NCBI GenBank assembly: GCA_905233325.1
Contig: CAJODU010000010.1
Location: 1-36,327 of the forward strand
DNA length: 36,327 nt
Source: an uncultured Selenomonadaceae bacterium
Lineage (GTDB): Bacteria; Bacillota; Negativicutes; Selenomonadales; Selenomonadaceae
Reading direction: 5' to 3'
The translations under genes were made by a program, and so were the position numbers. Below the pieces are notes generated by a model. It was not told the origin of the DNA and did no database searches. It worked only from the letters and a program-made list of their open reading frames with translations. Positions 24,599 to 32,270 of this stretch are shown here, piece by piece; the first letter of the stretch is position 1; every line of letters begins with the position of its first letter.

Positions 24599-25222
24599 TC
24601 AAGGCAATTCTAATTTCATCAATGGCATCTCTTCCGGCTTTAATTTCTTATCGTCATCTTTCAACTTACCCCAGGAATGACTTATTATCTGATCATTGTG
24701 CTTCTTTGCCCACCTCAAGATAGATCTGTATAATCTGCAATCAACACTGTTAGGTTTTAACTCCGACAGCTTGACAGGCTGAAAATCCTTATCAGAAGAG
24801 AGTGTCCCCCATTGCTCGTCAAGCTCCACTCTCTCCGTCACTTGGACAGTGCCTTCAATCAAATCAAATTCAAGGTAATCAGCACGACCGACAAGTTTAT
24901 CATAGCCTCTGACTGACTGCATCTTCCAGCGGCGTTTTGAGACAACATCTTCAATTTGAATTTCATCATACATACAGACTGTCGGTACAATCAAAATATT
25001 TAAATTTATAAAACCATCTTCACCGACATCGTAATTTATTTGCTGATGATTGAAGTAGTAGTTGGCGCGATCCGTTGATTGCACCCAAGTATAAATATCC
25101 TCCGGCACTGTCCTTGTGTCGGCAATAGTGCTGTTGTCATCATCGGCAAAGGTTATCTGCGGCGTTATGAATATCATTCCTGACGCAATCAGACTCAATA
25201 AAAATTTTTTAGTATTCCGCAT
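24599..25222 (-). CDS. Exported protein of unknown function
   Basis: The 207-residue protein starts with a signal peptide (MRNTKKFLLSLIASGMIFIT, cleavage likely after TFA near residue 26). The mature part opens with an acidic stretch and then TWVQSTDRANYYFNHQQINYD, a KRRW motif and a C-terminal helical part (LYRSILRWAKKHNDQII). No enzyme motif is evident and the two cysteines (in VPTVCMYDE and NSVDCRLYR) might form a disulfide in the periplasm. SD AAGGGGG precedes ATG. It is the last gene of the operon with metA, 16 bases after it. Confidence 0.75.
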   Translation of the reverse strand: MRNTKKFLLSLIASGMIFITPQITFADDDNSTIADTRTVPEDIYTWVQSTDRANYYFNHQQINYDVGEDGFINLNILIVPTVCMYDEIQIEDVVSKRRWKMQSVRGYDKLVGRADYLEFDLIEGTVQVTERVELDEQWGTLSSDKDFQPVKLSELKPNSVDCRLYRSILRWAKKHNDQIISHSWGKLKDDDKKLKPEEMPLMKLELP

Positions 25223-25238
25223 AATTTCCCCCTTAATC

Positions 25239-26171
25239 TCATGTATTATATATTTTATCGATCTCGTAAGGTGTTTCTTGATAAACGTAATAATTCAGCC
25301 AGTTAGCAAACAACAAATGTGCCACCGAACGCCAGCGGACAATCGGAGGCTTAGTAGGATCATCATTTGGAAAATAATTCTGCGGAATATGAGGATTTAA
25401 GCCCGCCTTTAAATCGCGTTCATATTCCTGTTTGAGTGTCCAAGGATCATACTCGGCATGACCCGTTATAAAAAATTGACGCTTCTTCAAATTGGCGATA
25501 ATATAGGCACCTGCACCGACATCTATTTCAGTTTCGGCGAGAATCGTCAATTCTTTCACCTTATCAATATCCGCCCTCATCGAATCAGTATGGCGAGAAT
25601 GTGGCACATAAAACTCATCATCAAAACCTCTGAGCAATTTCTCGTGCCTTACACAAACGCGCTGCTTGTAGACGCCGGAGATTTTTTCGTCGAGGATATA
25701 TTTAGGAATACCATAATGATAGTAAAGCCCTGCCTGAGCACCCCAGCAGATATGGAACGTCGAATATACATGCGTCTTGCTCCACTCCATAATATCTGCA
25801 ACTTCCTGCCAGTAGGCAACTTCCTCAAAATCCATAAACTCAACAGGTGCGCCGGTTATTATCAAGCCATCATACTTTTTGTCGCGAACATTTTCAAATG
25901 TGCCGTAAAACTCCGTCAAATAATCCTGCGGCGTGTGTGTCGGTATGTAAGATTTTGTATATATGAAGTCAACTTCAACCTGCAGCGGTGTATTACCGAG
26001 CAATCGCAAAAGCTGAGTCTCCGTGACGTGTTTAATGGGCATTAAATTCAAAATCAAGATTCTAAGTGGACGTATGTCCTGCGAATAAGCTCGATCAGCG
26101 TCCATTACAAAAATATTTTCTTGCTCCAAAATATGCGTGGCGGGCAGGTTGTTGGGTATTTTTATAGGCAT
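25239..26171 (-). CDS. metA: Homoserine O-acyltransferase, probably acetyl-CoA-specific
   Basis: MetA acylates homoserine at the start of methionine synthesis. The 310-residue protein shows LILNLMPIKHVTETQLLRLL, GAPVEFMDFEEVAYW, the nucleophile Cys142 in FHICWGAQAGLYYHYG, VPHSRHT and FITGHAEYD with the catalytic His and Glu. Residue 111 is Glu; in MetA enzymes Glu111 has been linked to acetyl-CoA use and Gly111 to succinyl-CoA use, so an O-acetyltransferase is predicted despite the common name homoserine O-succinyltransferase. SD GGTGGTGA precedes ATG. It lies between two exported-protein genes with gaps of 19 and 16 bases, with no SAM riboswitch or other room for separate control. Confidence 0.95.
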   Translation of the reverse strand: MPIKIPNNLPATHILEQENIFVMDADRAYSQDIRPLRILILNLMPIKHVTETQLLRLLGNTPLQVEVDFIYTKSYIPTHTPQDYLTEFYGTFENVRDKKYDGLIITGAPVEFMDFEEVAYWQEVADIMEWSKTHVYSTFHICWGAQAGLYYHYGIPKYILDEKISGVYKQRVCVRHEKLLRGFDDEFYVPHSRHTDSMRADIDKVKELTILAETEIDVGAGAYIIANLKKRQFFITGHAEYDPWTLKQEYERDLKAGLNPHIPQNYFPNDDPTKPPIVRWRSVAHLLFANWLNYYVYQETPYEIDKIYNT

Positions 26172-26190
26172 TAGAAATCACCACCATTGC

Positions 26191-27120
26191 TTAGTCTATA
26201 GAGTAGCGGTTGACCCAGTTAGAGTAACCCTTGGCAAAGGCACGAAGGCGAACCAAACCCTTATATTCGGGAGCATCTCCGTGAATCATTCTGTAAGCAC
26301 CGCCATATTCGTCTTTGATATTATTCCATGAACTCTGCGGCGTCCAGACATCACCCGCACTTATCTTTTCAGTACCTTGTGATAAATTTACGGCTTTTTT
26401 CATAAATTTAATCTCAACGACCTTGCCGGCAGAATTTTTAGTCTCCTGCCACTCCCAAAGGATCAAGTTGGAGCCTTTGAGTCTCATTGTTGTCGTGTCA
26501 GCCGTGACGGTGGTTGTGTTGCCCTTCTCGTCAGTCGCCTGCCAAAGATCTATCCAGCGGTCTTTAGCATTCTTTCTGTTCATCTCGCCTTGTCTGAAGA
26601 CTTCATCAACGATTGCGGCGTAGAAAACTTCATCAAAGGACTGTACATTGATTTCCTTGATTTTTTCATCAGTGGTTGACCAGGTGACTTTTCCGTTGGC
26701 GTCATAGAAGTCTTCGCGGGCATATTGGATAGTGCGATTTTGAGGGTTGATTCTCAGAAGTGCTATACTGTAAGCCAGCATACTCGGATCAGGCAGGATT
26801 GATTTAATATCATAATTTTCAATCGTCATCTCGGCCCCTTCGTAAGTGTAGGTTGTCTTAGTCCACGCCTCTATCTCGGTTGGGATCTCTTTACCGTTGG
26901 AGGTGGTGACTTTTTTGACAACTTTCACTGAATCCGGCTCAAAGAATTTGCCATATTTATCGTCAGCAGAAAGATAGTACCAATTAGTATCATTTTTGAT
27001 TGCAGCTGTGACGGCGGTTTTAGTGGGTTTGTTAGTTTTGGCAGCCGCATCTGAAATCACAGGAAACGTCATCAGCATTGTGCTTACAATTAAACCGGTC
27101 GTCAAGATTCTTTTGTCCAT
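26191..27120 (-). CDS. Exported protein of unknown function, two-part
   Basis: The 309-residue protein has a signal peptide (about 1-26, cleavage near SDAAA) and a Lys/Thr-rich linker, then a domain with WYYLSADDKYGKFFEPDSV, IEAWTKTTYTY and YAREDFYDANGKVTW (about 45-165). This pattern recalls the surface-adhesin E-like domains of Negativicute exported proteins, but I cannot confirm it. A second part (about 195-309) has VTADTTTMRLKGSNLILWEW and ends in a basic, aromatic stretch. No catalytic motif seen. SD AAGAGGTG precedes ATG. Operon partner of the acid phosphatase upstream (27-base gap) and metA downstream (19-base gap). Confidence 0.75.
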   Translation of the reverse strand: MDKRILTTGLIVSTMLMTFPVISDAAAKTNKPTKTAVTAAIKNDTNWYYLSADDKYGKFFEPDSVKVVKKVTTSNGKEIPTEIEAWTKTTYTYEGAEMTIENYDIKSILPDPSMLAYSIALLRINPQNRTIQYAREDFYDANGKVTWSTTDEKIKEINVQSFDEVFYAAIVDEVFRQGEMNRKNAKDRWIDLWQATDEKGNTTTVTADTTTMRLKGSNLILWEWQETKNSAGKVVEIKFMKKAVNLSQGTEKISAGDVWTPQSSWNNIKDEYGGAYRMIHGDAPEYKGLVRLRAFAKGYSNWVNRYSID

Positions 27121-27147
27121 CTTGAAACACCTCTTGTTAATAAGAAT

Positions 27148-28449
27148 TTATGCTGCCTCATTGACTATATACCCGGGCAGTTCATCATAGGCAAAAATAG
27201 CCTCTTTGAAACGGTGCTGCAGATCACTGAATTTGTAAAGACCGTCTGCATTTTGAGAAAGTCCCTTCAACTTCAAAGGATAACTCATTGGCGGCGTTTT
27301 CAATGTCAGCATTGTACGATTGCGCATTTGATCAGTTGATTGATAGACTAAATTTAAAGAGACATACTCAAGGCCATCTTTACTAAGCCATTTTTGGATA
27401 ACTACTTTGGAACCGATTGGAGTTTTCTTTTCGATAGTATTCGGTAATGAATAATCCTCAACATCGAGAGCGGCAAGGACACTGGATATATTTGAATCGT
27501 GTCCGCAAAGGAAGGTAAATCTGCGATTTTTGATAGCAAGCTCGTCATTCATAACCTCAAGCAGCGGATGGGCGACACTGACGGCAACTATGGGTGCAGT
27601 GAAAAGGACATCATAATAAACATCTTTAATGTGGCCGATTTGTTCCCATTCCTTAACGCTGAGTCTGTTATTAAAGGCGGCTTTAATGGCACTGGGTTCC
27701 TCATAGCATTGAAGGATAAGGGCATCACTTGCTTGTGAGGCTAATTTTAATGATCCGCTTACTGCCGGCTGTTTGTGAAGTTCCAGGATCATCTCTGTAT
27801 CATCAGTTTTGAAACCTTTGAAGTCATTCGTTTTGGCATATTCCGATTTATTAATATTAAGCACCTTTTCAAGGATTTTATAATCATTTTTGAGGCTTTC
27901 ACCGATACCTTTGAGACCGTCAGCACCGCCCATCTCATTTATCTGCTTAATCGCCTCGGTGCGGAAAGTCTCATTCATAAATCTGAATCGTGGGCTGAAG
28001 ACGGGATCACTGCCTTCAACAGCAAATTTGTGCTCAATCTTTACATTTGCAATGGGCAGCATACCGCTTGAGAAGTATTGAGCCGTCGCCACTGTACGCT
28101 GCTTGGAATTTGCATAGAAAAGGAACTCGCCCTCCTTGGGTATGTAATTTTCAGTCATGAAGCCTTCTTTAACAAGCCACTGCCTGAAGTATTGCCCCAT
28201 CAATGTTTCTAACTCACCGCCGCGGAGAGAGAGTTCACTCGGTGCAGAAGTCCATTCATACCACTTGTGAGTCGTGATCTTTGAGAGTATAGAATCACTC
28301 CCTGACAGCGGTGCACGGATATTGTGGCGGCTGAGTATCAGCACCTTCTCCAGCTTATAATATTTATTATCATCAACCTGCTCTGCACTCACCATCGTCG
28401 GCAGCACAAATATTATCAAACAGATTACAAATAATAATCTTCTAACCAT
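27148..28449 (-). CDS. Periplasmic histidine acid phosphatase (Agp/glucose-1-phosphatase type)
   Basis: The 433-residue protein has a signal peptide (MVRRLLFVICLIIFVLPTMV, cleavage near VSA at residue 22), then a branch-2 histidine phosphatase domain. The catalytic N-terminal motif is SRHNIRAPL (phosphohistidine His and Arg; the RHN form is typical of Agp-like glucose-1-phosphatases) and the proton donor motif is CGHDSNI. KWYEWTSAPSELSLRGGELETLMGQYFRQWL-type sequence early in the protein (for example SELSLRGGELE) also matches Agp. It probably frees phosphate from sugar phosphates or phytate-like esters outside the cytoplasm. GAGGA serves as SD. The GTPase gene ends four bases upstream, so both are co-transcribed. 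Confidence 0.9.
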   Translation of the reverse strand: MVRRLLFVICLIIFVLPTMVSAEQVDDNKYYKLEKVLILSRHNIRAPLSGSDSILSKITTHKWYEWTSAPSELSLRGGELETLMGQYFRQWLVKEGFMTENYIPKEGEFLFYANSKQRTVATAQYFSSGMLPIANVKIEHKFAVEGSDPVFSPRFRFMNETFRTEAIKQINEMGGADGLKGIGESLKNDYKILEKVLNINKSEYAKTNDFKGFKTDDTEMILELHKQPAVSGSLKLASQASDALILQCYEEPSAIKAAFNNRLSVKEWEQIGHIKDVYYDVLFTAPIVAVSVAHPLLEVMNDELAIKNRRFTFLCGHDSNISSVLAALDVEDYSLPNTIEKKTPIGSKVVIQKWLSKDGLEYVSLNLVYQSTDQMRNRTMLTLKTPPMSYPLKLKGLSQNADGLYKFSDLQHRFKEAIFAYDELPGYIVNEAA

Positions 28450-28452
28450 GCC

Positions 28453-28965
28453 CTATTCCTCATTCTTTATCAATTTAATAATTTCTTTACGCAGTTCCTC
28501 AATTCCTATATTTTGCTTGACACTGACACAAACAGGCTTTTTGCCGGAGGCCTCACGAACAGCCGCCGCCAGAAGTTTGCCATTGTCCTGCCATTTGTCC
28601 ACCTGACTTACAATAGGAATAATCTTTGTTCCCGCCCTGTTGAGTCGATTGATCCAAGCAAGCTCCAACTCCATTGAATCATTAGCAATCAACATCAGTG
28701 CAACGTCAATTTCTTCTGCCGCCTCTTTAGTCTTCTTGACACGCTTATCGCTGCCATCAAGACCGGCAGTATCGACAATGGTTACCGCTCCGATGCCCTG
28801 TATATCCATTGCCTTGTAAATGGGCTCTTTCGTTTCGGAAATATCAGCAGAGTCTTCCCCCAGCAAAGCATTTATCAATGCTGACTTGCCGCTGCTGCGT
28901 TTCCCAAAAAGTCCGATTTTGAGTTCCTTGAGATTAATATCATCTGATTTTTCTGTGCGAGACAT
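28453..28965 (-). CDS. Stand-alone small GTPase resembling the HydF GTPase domain
   Basis: The 170-residue protein is a single P-loop GTPase domain. G1 is GKRSSGKSAL (21-30), the G2/G3 region EPIYKAMDIQGIGAVTIVDTAGLDG (G3 DTAG at 65-68) is very like HydF, the [FeFe]-hydrogenase maturation GTPase, and G4 is SQVD (120-123) in place of NKxD. HydF is about 400 residues with a dimerisation domain and a C-terminal cluster-binding domain with cysteines; neither is here. It is not Era, which occupies this neighbourhood in many Firmicutes, since the KH domain is missing. Role unknown; it may be a regulator or a remnant. SD GGAAGTGAG precedes ATG, and a promoter lies at 29021-29050. It heads the operon with agp and metA. 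Confidence 0.8.
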   Translation of the reverse strand: MSRTEKSDDINLKELKIGLFGKRSSGKSALINALLGEDSADISETKEPIYKAMDIQGIGAVTIVDTAGLDGSDKRVKKTKEAAEEIDVALMLIANDSMELELAWINRLNRAGTKIIPIVSQVDKWQDNGKLLAAAVREASGKKPVCVSVKQNIGIEELRKEIIKLIKNEE

Positions 28966-29020
28966 AAGCTCACTTCCTTCCGATCATCTTTTGGATATTT
29001 TATCATAGTTTTCTGAAATT

Positions 29021-29050
29021 ATTCTATGTCGGAGAAAAGTTTTTTGACAA
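29021..29050 (-). promoter_or_regulatory. Candidate promoter of the GTPase-agp-metA operon
   Basis: On the minus strand TTGTCA (29045-29050) and TAGAAT (29021-29026) are 18 bases apart, each five of six to consensus, ending 56 bases before the GTPase ATG. Confidence 0.55.
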
Positions 29051-29062
29051 ATCACTCTATTT

Positions 29063-29536
29063 TTAATCTCTGCCAATTCCAAGGCGAAACATTATATATT
29101 CCTGTTCCTTCTCCATTTCCAGACGATCTGCTTCTTCCATATGATCATAGCCGAGAAGGTGCAACATACCGTGGACAGTCAAAAATACTATCTCCCGACG
29201 GAGACTGTGTCCGTAATCCTCGGCTTGACTCTCAGCCCTTTCAACAGAGATTATTATATCGCCAAGGGAATCTATCGCCTTATCGGTATCATCAATGATA
29301 ATCTCCGGCTCATCACTTTCAAGGAAGGCAAAGGACAGCACATCAGTCGGGCGATCTATTCCGCGATATTCTTTGTTGAGTTTGTGAATTGTCGTATCGT
29401 CTGTGAGGGTTATGCTGACCTCATGATTATCAACGTCGTAGAGTTTACCAATTAAATTTATTGCCGTCTTGATCTCTTCGACAATCGATTCATTGATAGC
29501 TATAGTTTCAGGTTCTTTGCTGATTATTATTTCCAT
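29063..29536 (-). CDS. ybeY: Endoribonuclease YbeY
   Basis: YbeY is a zinc-dependent RNase needed for 16S rRNA 3' maturation and ribosome quality control. The 157-residue product has LNKEYRGIDRPTDVLSFAF, LGDIIISVERAESQA and the zinc motif HGMLHLLGYDHMEEAD (H-x3-H-x5-H). The start is taken at ATG 29536 because AAAGGA is then eight bases away; ATG 29542 would leave only two. It overlaps the end of phoH by 29 bases, and phoH-ybeY is a widely conserved pair. Confidence 0.95.
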   Translation of the reverse strand: MEIIISKEPETIAINESIVEEIKTAINLIGKLYDVDNHEVSITLTDDTTIHKLNKEYRGIDRPTDVLSFAFLESDEPEIIIDDTDKAIDSLGDIIISVERAESQAEDYGHSLRREIVFLTVHGMLHLLGYDHMEEADRLEMEKEQEYIMFRLGIGRD

Positions 29537-30242
29537 ATTCATTTTCCTTTGACTGTTTCATCATCTCATAGTTATCATAGGCGTCAATGATTCTTGAGAC
29601 TACATCATGGCGAATGACGTCGCTTGAATCCAGCTTGGCAATTCCGACGCCTTTAATATCTTGCAATATTTCCACTGCCTCAGTGAGACCGGAGCGGACA
29701 CCTCGCGGCAAATCAATCTGTCCCAAATCTCCGGTAACTGCCATCTTTGAATTAAAGCCAAGCCTCGTGAGAAACATTTTCATTTGACGGCTTGTAGTAT
29801 TTTGTGCCTCATCCAGAATTACAAAAGCATCATTAAGTGTCCTGCCCCTCATATATGCAAGCGGTGCAATCTCTATTATACCGCGGCTGGTGAATTTTTG
29901 GTACATATCAAAACCTAAAACATCTTGCAGGGCGTCATAGAGCGGTCTGAGATAGGGATCGACCTTCTCTCTGATATCACCGGGCAAAAATCCCAAACGC
30001 TCACCGGCTTCAACGGCAGGGCGTGTCAGAATGATTTTCTTGACGTCCTTGACGCGCAGATAATAAGCCGCCATAACAACCGCCAGATAAGTCTTGCCTG
30101 TTCCGGCAGGCCCCACGCCCAATGTTATAACATTGCGGCGAATTGTATCTATATAATCTTGCTGTCCTTGGGTTTTGGGACGAATATGCTCACCTTTCGC
30201 CGTCACCAAAATTGTCTCAATATCATTATTATTCACTGTCAA
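29508..30242 (-). CDS. phoH: PhoH-family ATPase (short N-terminus)
   Basis: PhoH-like proteins are P-loop ATPases, probably helicase-related, linked to RNA metabolism through their constant neighbour YbeY. The 244-residue protein has IRPKTQGQQDYIDTIRRN, Walker A GVGPAGTGKTYLAV, LTRPAVEAGERLGFLPGD, Walker B FVILDEAQNTT and MAVTGDLGQIDLPRG. Family members are commonly about 320 residues; the N-terminal region ahead of the ATPase is missing. An in-frame TGA lies four codons before the chosen TTG start (30240-30242), which has AAGGTGAG about eight bases upstream, so a longer start is excluded in this sequence. mtaB ends 24 bases upstream. Confidence 0.93.
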   Translation of the reverse strand: MTVNNNDIETILVTAKGEHIRPKTQGQQDYIDTIRRNVITLGVGPAGTGKTYLAVVMAAYYLRVKDVKKIILTRPAVEAGERLGFLPGDIREKVDPYLRPLYDALQDVLGFDMYQKFTSRGIIEIAPLAYMRGRTLNDAFVILDEAQNTTSRQMKMFLTRLGFNSKMAVTGDLGQIDLPRGVRSGLTEAVEILQDIKGVGIAKLDSSDVIRHDVVSRIIDAYDNYEMMKQSKENEYGNNNQQRT

Positions 30243-30266
30243 AGAAAGTACTCACCTTCCCATCGT

Positions 30267-31529
30267 TTAATAATTATCAACAACACCTATAATACCGTCT
30301 TTGAAAATTTCTGTCAACTTGACTTTGATTATTTCGTTGAGAGGTGCCTCACCTTTGATGTAGACTTTCACATATTCGCTGCTGTGTCCTTCGATGAAAT
30401 TACCTTCGGCGTGATCTCTTGCCCTCTCCGTCAAGACTTCAACCTCACTGCCGATTAATTTTTTTAGATATGCTGCTTTCTTCTCCACTGCGAGGGCAAG
30501 AATTTTGTCAACGCGGGATTTCTTTACATTCGGCGATACCTGTTTCATCTCCGCTGCAGGTGTACCCTCTCTCATTGAATAACCGAATACATGGTAGTGG
30601 CTTACAGGCAGCTCTTTCAAGCAAGCCAACGTTTCGCTGAACATTTTTTCTGTCTCTGTCGGAAAACCGAGTATAATATCAATGCCTATCATCATCGTTG
30701 GAATGGCAGCGTGCAGACGTTTTACCATTTGCTTGAAGTCATTGACTGTGTAAGTGCGGTGCATAGCCTTGAGTACGGCGTCACTGCAACTCTGAACGGG
30801 TATATGTAAATGCTTGCAGATTCTTGGCTCGGTTATGATGAGGTTGATTAACTCTTCGGTGACTTCATCAGGCTCAACGCTGGATAACCTCACCCTTGCC
30901 GTTGTATTGTTGAGGACGGCTTTAATGGCGTCGGTTAAAGTCAAGTTTAAGTCACTGCCATATTGACCGAGGTTAATCCCCGTCAGGACAATCTCCTTGT
31001 AGCTTTGAAGTGACTCACATTCCTCAATGATACTGTCAAGACTGCGGCTCCGTGACTTGCCTCTGACTTTCGGAATGATGCAATAAGTACATTGACCGTT
31101 GCAGCCGTCTTGTATTTTCATAAATGCGCGGGTCTTGCTCGGAACGTGCGGCAGATCTTCATAGGTATTGGACATTTCTAATGTTGAAGGATTAATATTT
31201 TGCTGTCTGAATATCTCCTCAACTTTGTCAACAATGCTCTTTCTCTCAGAAGTGCCAACAATGACACTGCTCCCGATCTCCTTGATAATATCAGGCGCAA
31301 GTTGTCCATAGCAGCCCATCACCGCAACCTTTGCCCCACTTTTGAGGGCTTTTCGGATAGCTTGGCGGCTTTTGGCCTCTGCCTCGCCGGTTACGCAGCA
31401 GGTGTTGATGATGACAAAGTCGGCACCTTCCTTGACGATCTCGTGTCCGCACTTTCTAAAGAGTTCTGCGATTGATTCTGCCTCAACGCCGTTGACTTTA
31501 CAACCCAGCGACTCTATTTGAATCTTCAA
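30267..31529 (-). CDS. mtaB: tRNA (N6-threonylcarbamoyladenosine(37)-C2)-methylthiotransferase MtaB
   Basis: MtaB is a radical-SAM methylthiotransferase that turns t6A37 into ms2t6A37 in ANN-decoding tRNAs. The 420-residue protein has the N-terminal UPF0004 cluster cysteines (ESLGCKVN, NTCCVTGEA, MGCYGQ), the radical-SAM motif MKIQDGCNGQCTYCIIPKVRG (Cys-x3-Cys-x2-Cys), LTGINLGQYG and a C-terminal TRAM domain. The start is TTG 31527-31529 with AGGAGAG six bases upstream, giving MKIQIESLGCK. It leads into phoH-ybeY on the same strand. The divergent plus-strand gene begins at 31691. Confidence 0.96.
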   Translation of the reverse strand: MKIQIESLGCKVNGVEAESIAELFRKCGHEIVKEGADFVIINTCCVTGEAEAKSRQAIRKALKSGAKVAVMGCYGQLAPDIIKEIGSSVIVGTSERKSIVDKVEEIFRQQNINPSTLEMSNTYEDLPHVPSKTRAFMKIQDGCNGQCTYCIIPKVRGKSRSRSLDSIIEECESLQSYKEIVLTGINLGQYGSDLNLTLTDAIKAVLNNTTARVRLSSVEPDEVTEELINLIITEPRICKHLHIPVQSCSDAVLKAMHRTYTVNDFKQMVKRLHAAIPTMMIGIDIILGFPTETEKMFSETLACLKELPVSHYHVFGYSMREGTPAAEMKQVSPNVKKSRVDKILALAVEKKAAYLKKLIGSEVEVLTERARDHAEGNFIEGHSSEYVKVYIKGEAPLNEIIKVKLTEIFKDGIIGVVDNY

Positions 31530-31643
31530 TATGATCTCTCCTGTATAACATTCTATAATTAAATAACTCAGATTCTGTCAAAAAATTTAAAAATGTGTTA
31601 AAATCATAGAAAAAATTTTCCCTTTAATTTTATTTTACTTCTT

Positions 31644-31673
31644 TTGTGATGTTTTGACAAGCATAAGTATAAT
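31644..31673 (+). promoter_or_regulatory. Candidate promoter of the exported-protein gene at 31691
   Basis: TTGTGA (31644-31649) and a perfect TATAAT (31668-31673) are 18 bases apart. The predicted transcript begins near 31680, after the ATG at 31676, so translation should begin at GTG 31691. Confidence 0.55.
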
Positions 31674-31690
31674 AAATGGTGGTGAGTTTA

Positions 31691-32155
31691 GTGTATAATA
31701 AAAAATTTTTTGAAAGTGCTGTTGTAAGTCTCCTGGCATTAATCATTGTCTTTTATTGCAATGCTGCTGAGGCTGCCGGTGACATTTCCAAAGTCAGAAT
31801 TGACTATGGCGTGTCTGAAATTTACACACAGGAGGATATGGACTCGGCAATCGAGATCATCAAAGAAAAATTCAGCAGATGGGACGGTTGCGAGCTGCAC
31901 AGTATTCGTTACACCGATGATGATTATTGCAACACCAAAGAAAATATCAACTGGATGAATGATCTGGCGGCAAGTCAAGGCTATGAGCCGAACTTTACAC
32001 AGTGCATTGCATTTTTCAGCAGCTTCCATTCACCAAAATCCTCCGAAGATAATAAAACTGCATTTAACATTGATTCAGAGTATGAGGATTGGTCTTGGTA
32101 CTTGGCAAGAAGTGACGGCGGCGAGTGGAAGTTAATGACATTCGGTTACAACTGA
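31691..32155 (+). CDS. Small exported protein of unknown function
   Basis: The 154-residue product starts MYNKKFFES (GTG start) with a hydrophobic signal (VVSLLALIIVFYCNAAEA) and a likely cleavage near AEAA. The mature part has an acidic, helical segment (EDMDSAIEIIKEKFSRWDGCELHSI), DDDYCNTKENINWMNDLAASQGY, and ends WYLARSDGGEWKLMTFGYN, a compact alpha/beta look without a recognised family. Three mature-region cysteines are present. GTG 31691 is preferred over ATG 31676 because the promoter places the transcript start after that ATG; SD GGTGGTGAG lies at 31678-31686. The SD matches the loop of the hairpin cluster at 34100-34220 (see findings). Confidence 0.7.
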   Translation: MYNKKFFESAVVSLLALIIVFYCNAAEAAGDISKVRIDYGVSEIYTQEDMDSAIEIIKEKFSRWDGCELHSIRYTDDDYCNTKENINWMNDLAASQGYEPNFTQCIAFFSSFHSPKSSEDNKTAFNIDSEYEDWSWYLARSDGGEWKLMTFGYN

Positions 32156-32190
32156 ATTTCTGAAGATGAAAAAAATTTCTGAATTTTGCA

Positions 32191-32219
32191 TAGACAAGGC
32201 TAATATTTTTGCGTATAAT
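32191..32219 (+). promoter_or_regulatory. Candidate promoter of the pyrophosphatase gene
   Basis: TAGACA (32191-32196) and TATAAT (32214-32219) are 17 bases apart. The transcript would start near 32226, so the in-frame ATG at 32166 is not used. Confidence 0.65.
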
Positions 32220-32270
32220 ATGTCTATCAATTTTTTTCGTCTCGATTCGATGATATGGGAGGGCAATTTG

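Noticed and set aside
28453..28965. Era GTPase
   Set aside because: Position after ybeY suggests it, but there is no KH domain and G2-G3 resemble HydF.
29063..29542. Start of ybeY at ATG 29542
   Set aside because: The SD would be only two bases away; ATG 29536 has proper spacing.
32166..32270. N-terminal extension of the pyrophosphatase
   Set aside because: The TAGACA-TATAAT promoter lies inside it and the family start with a good SD is at 32271.
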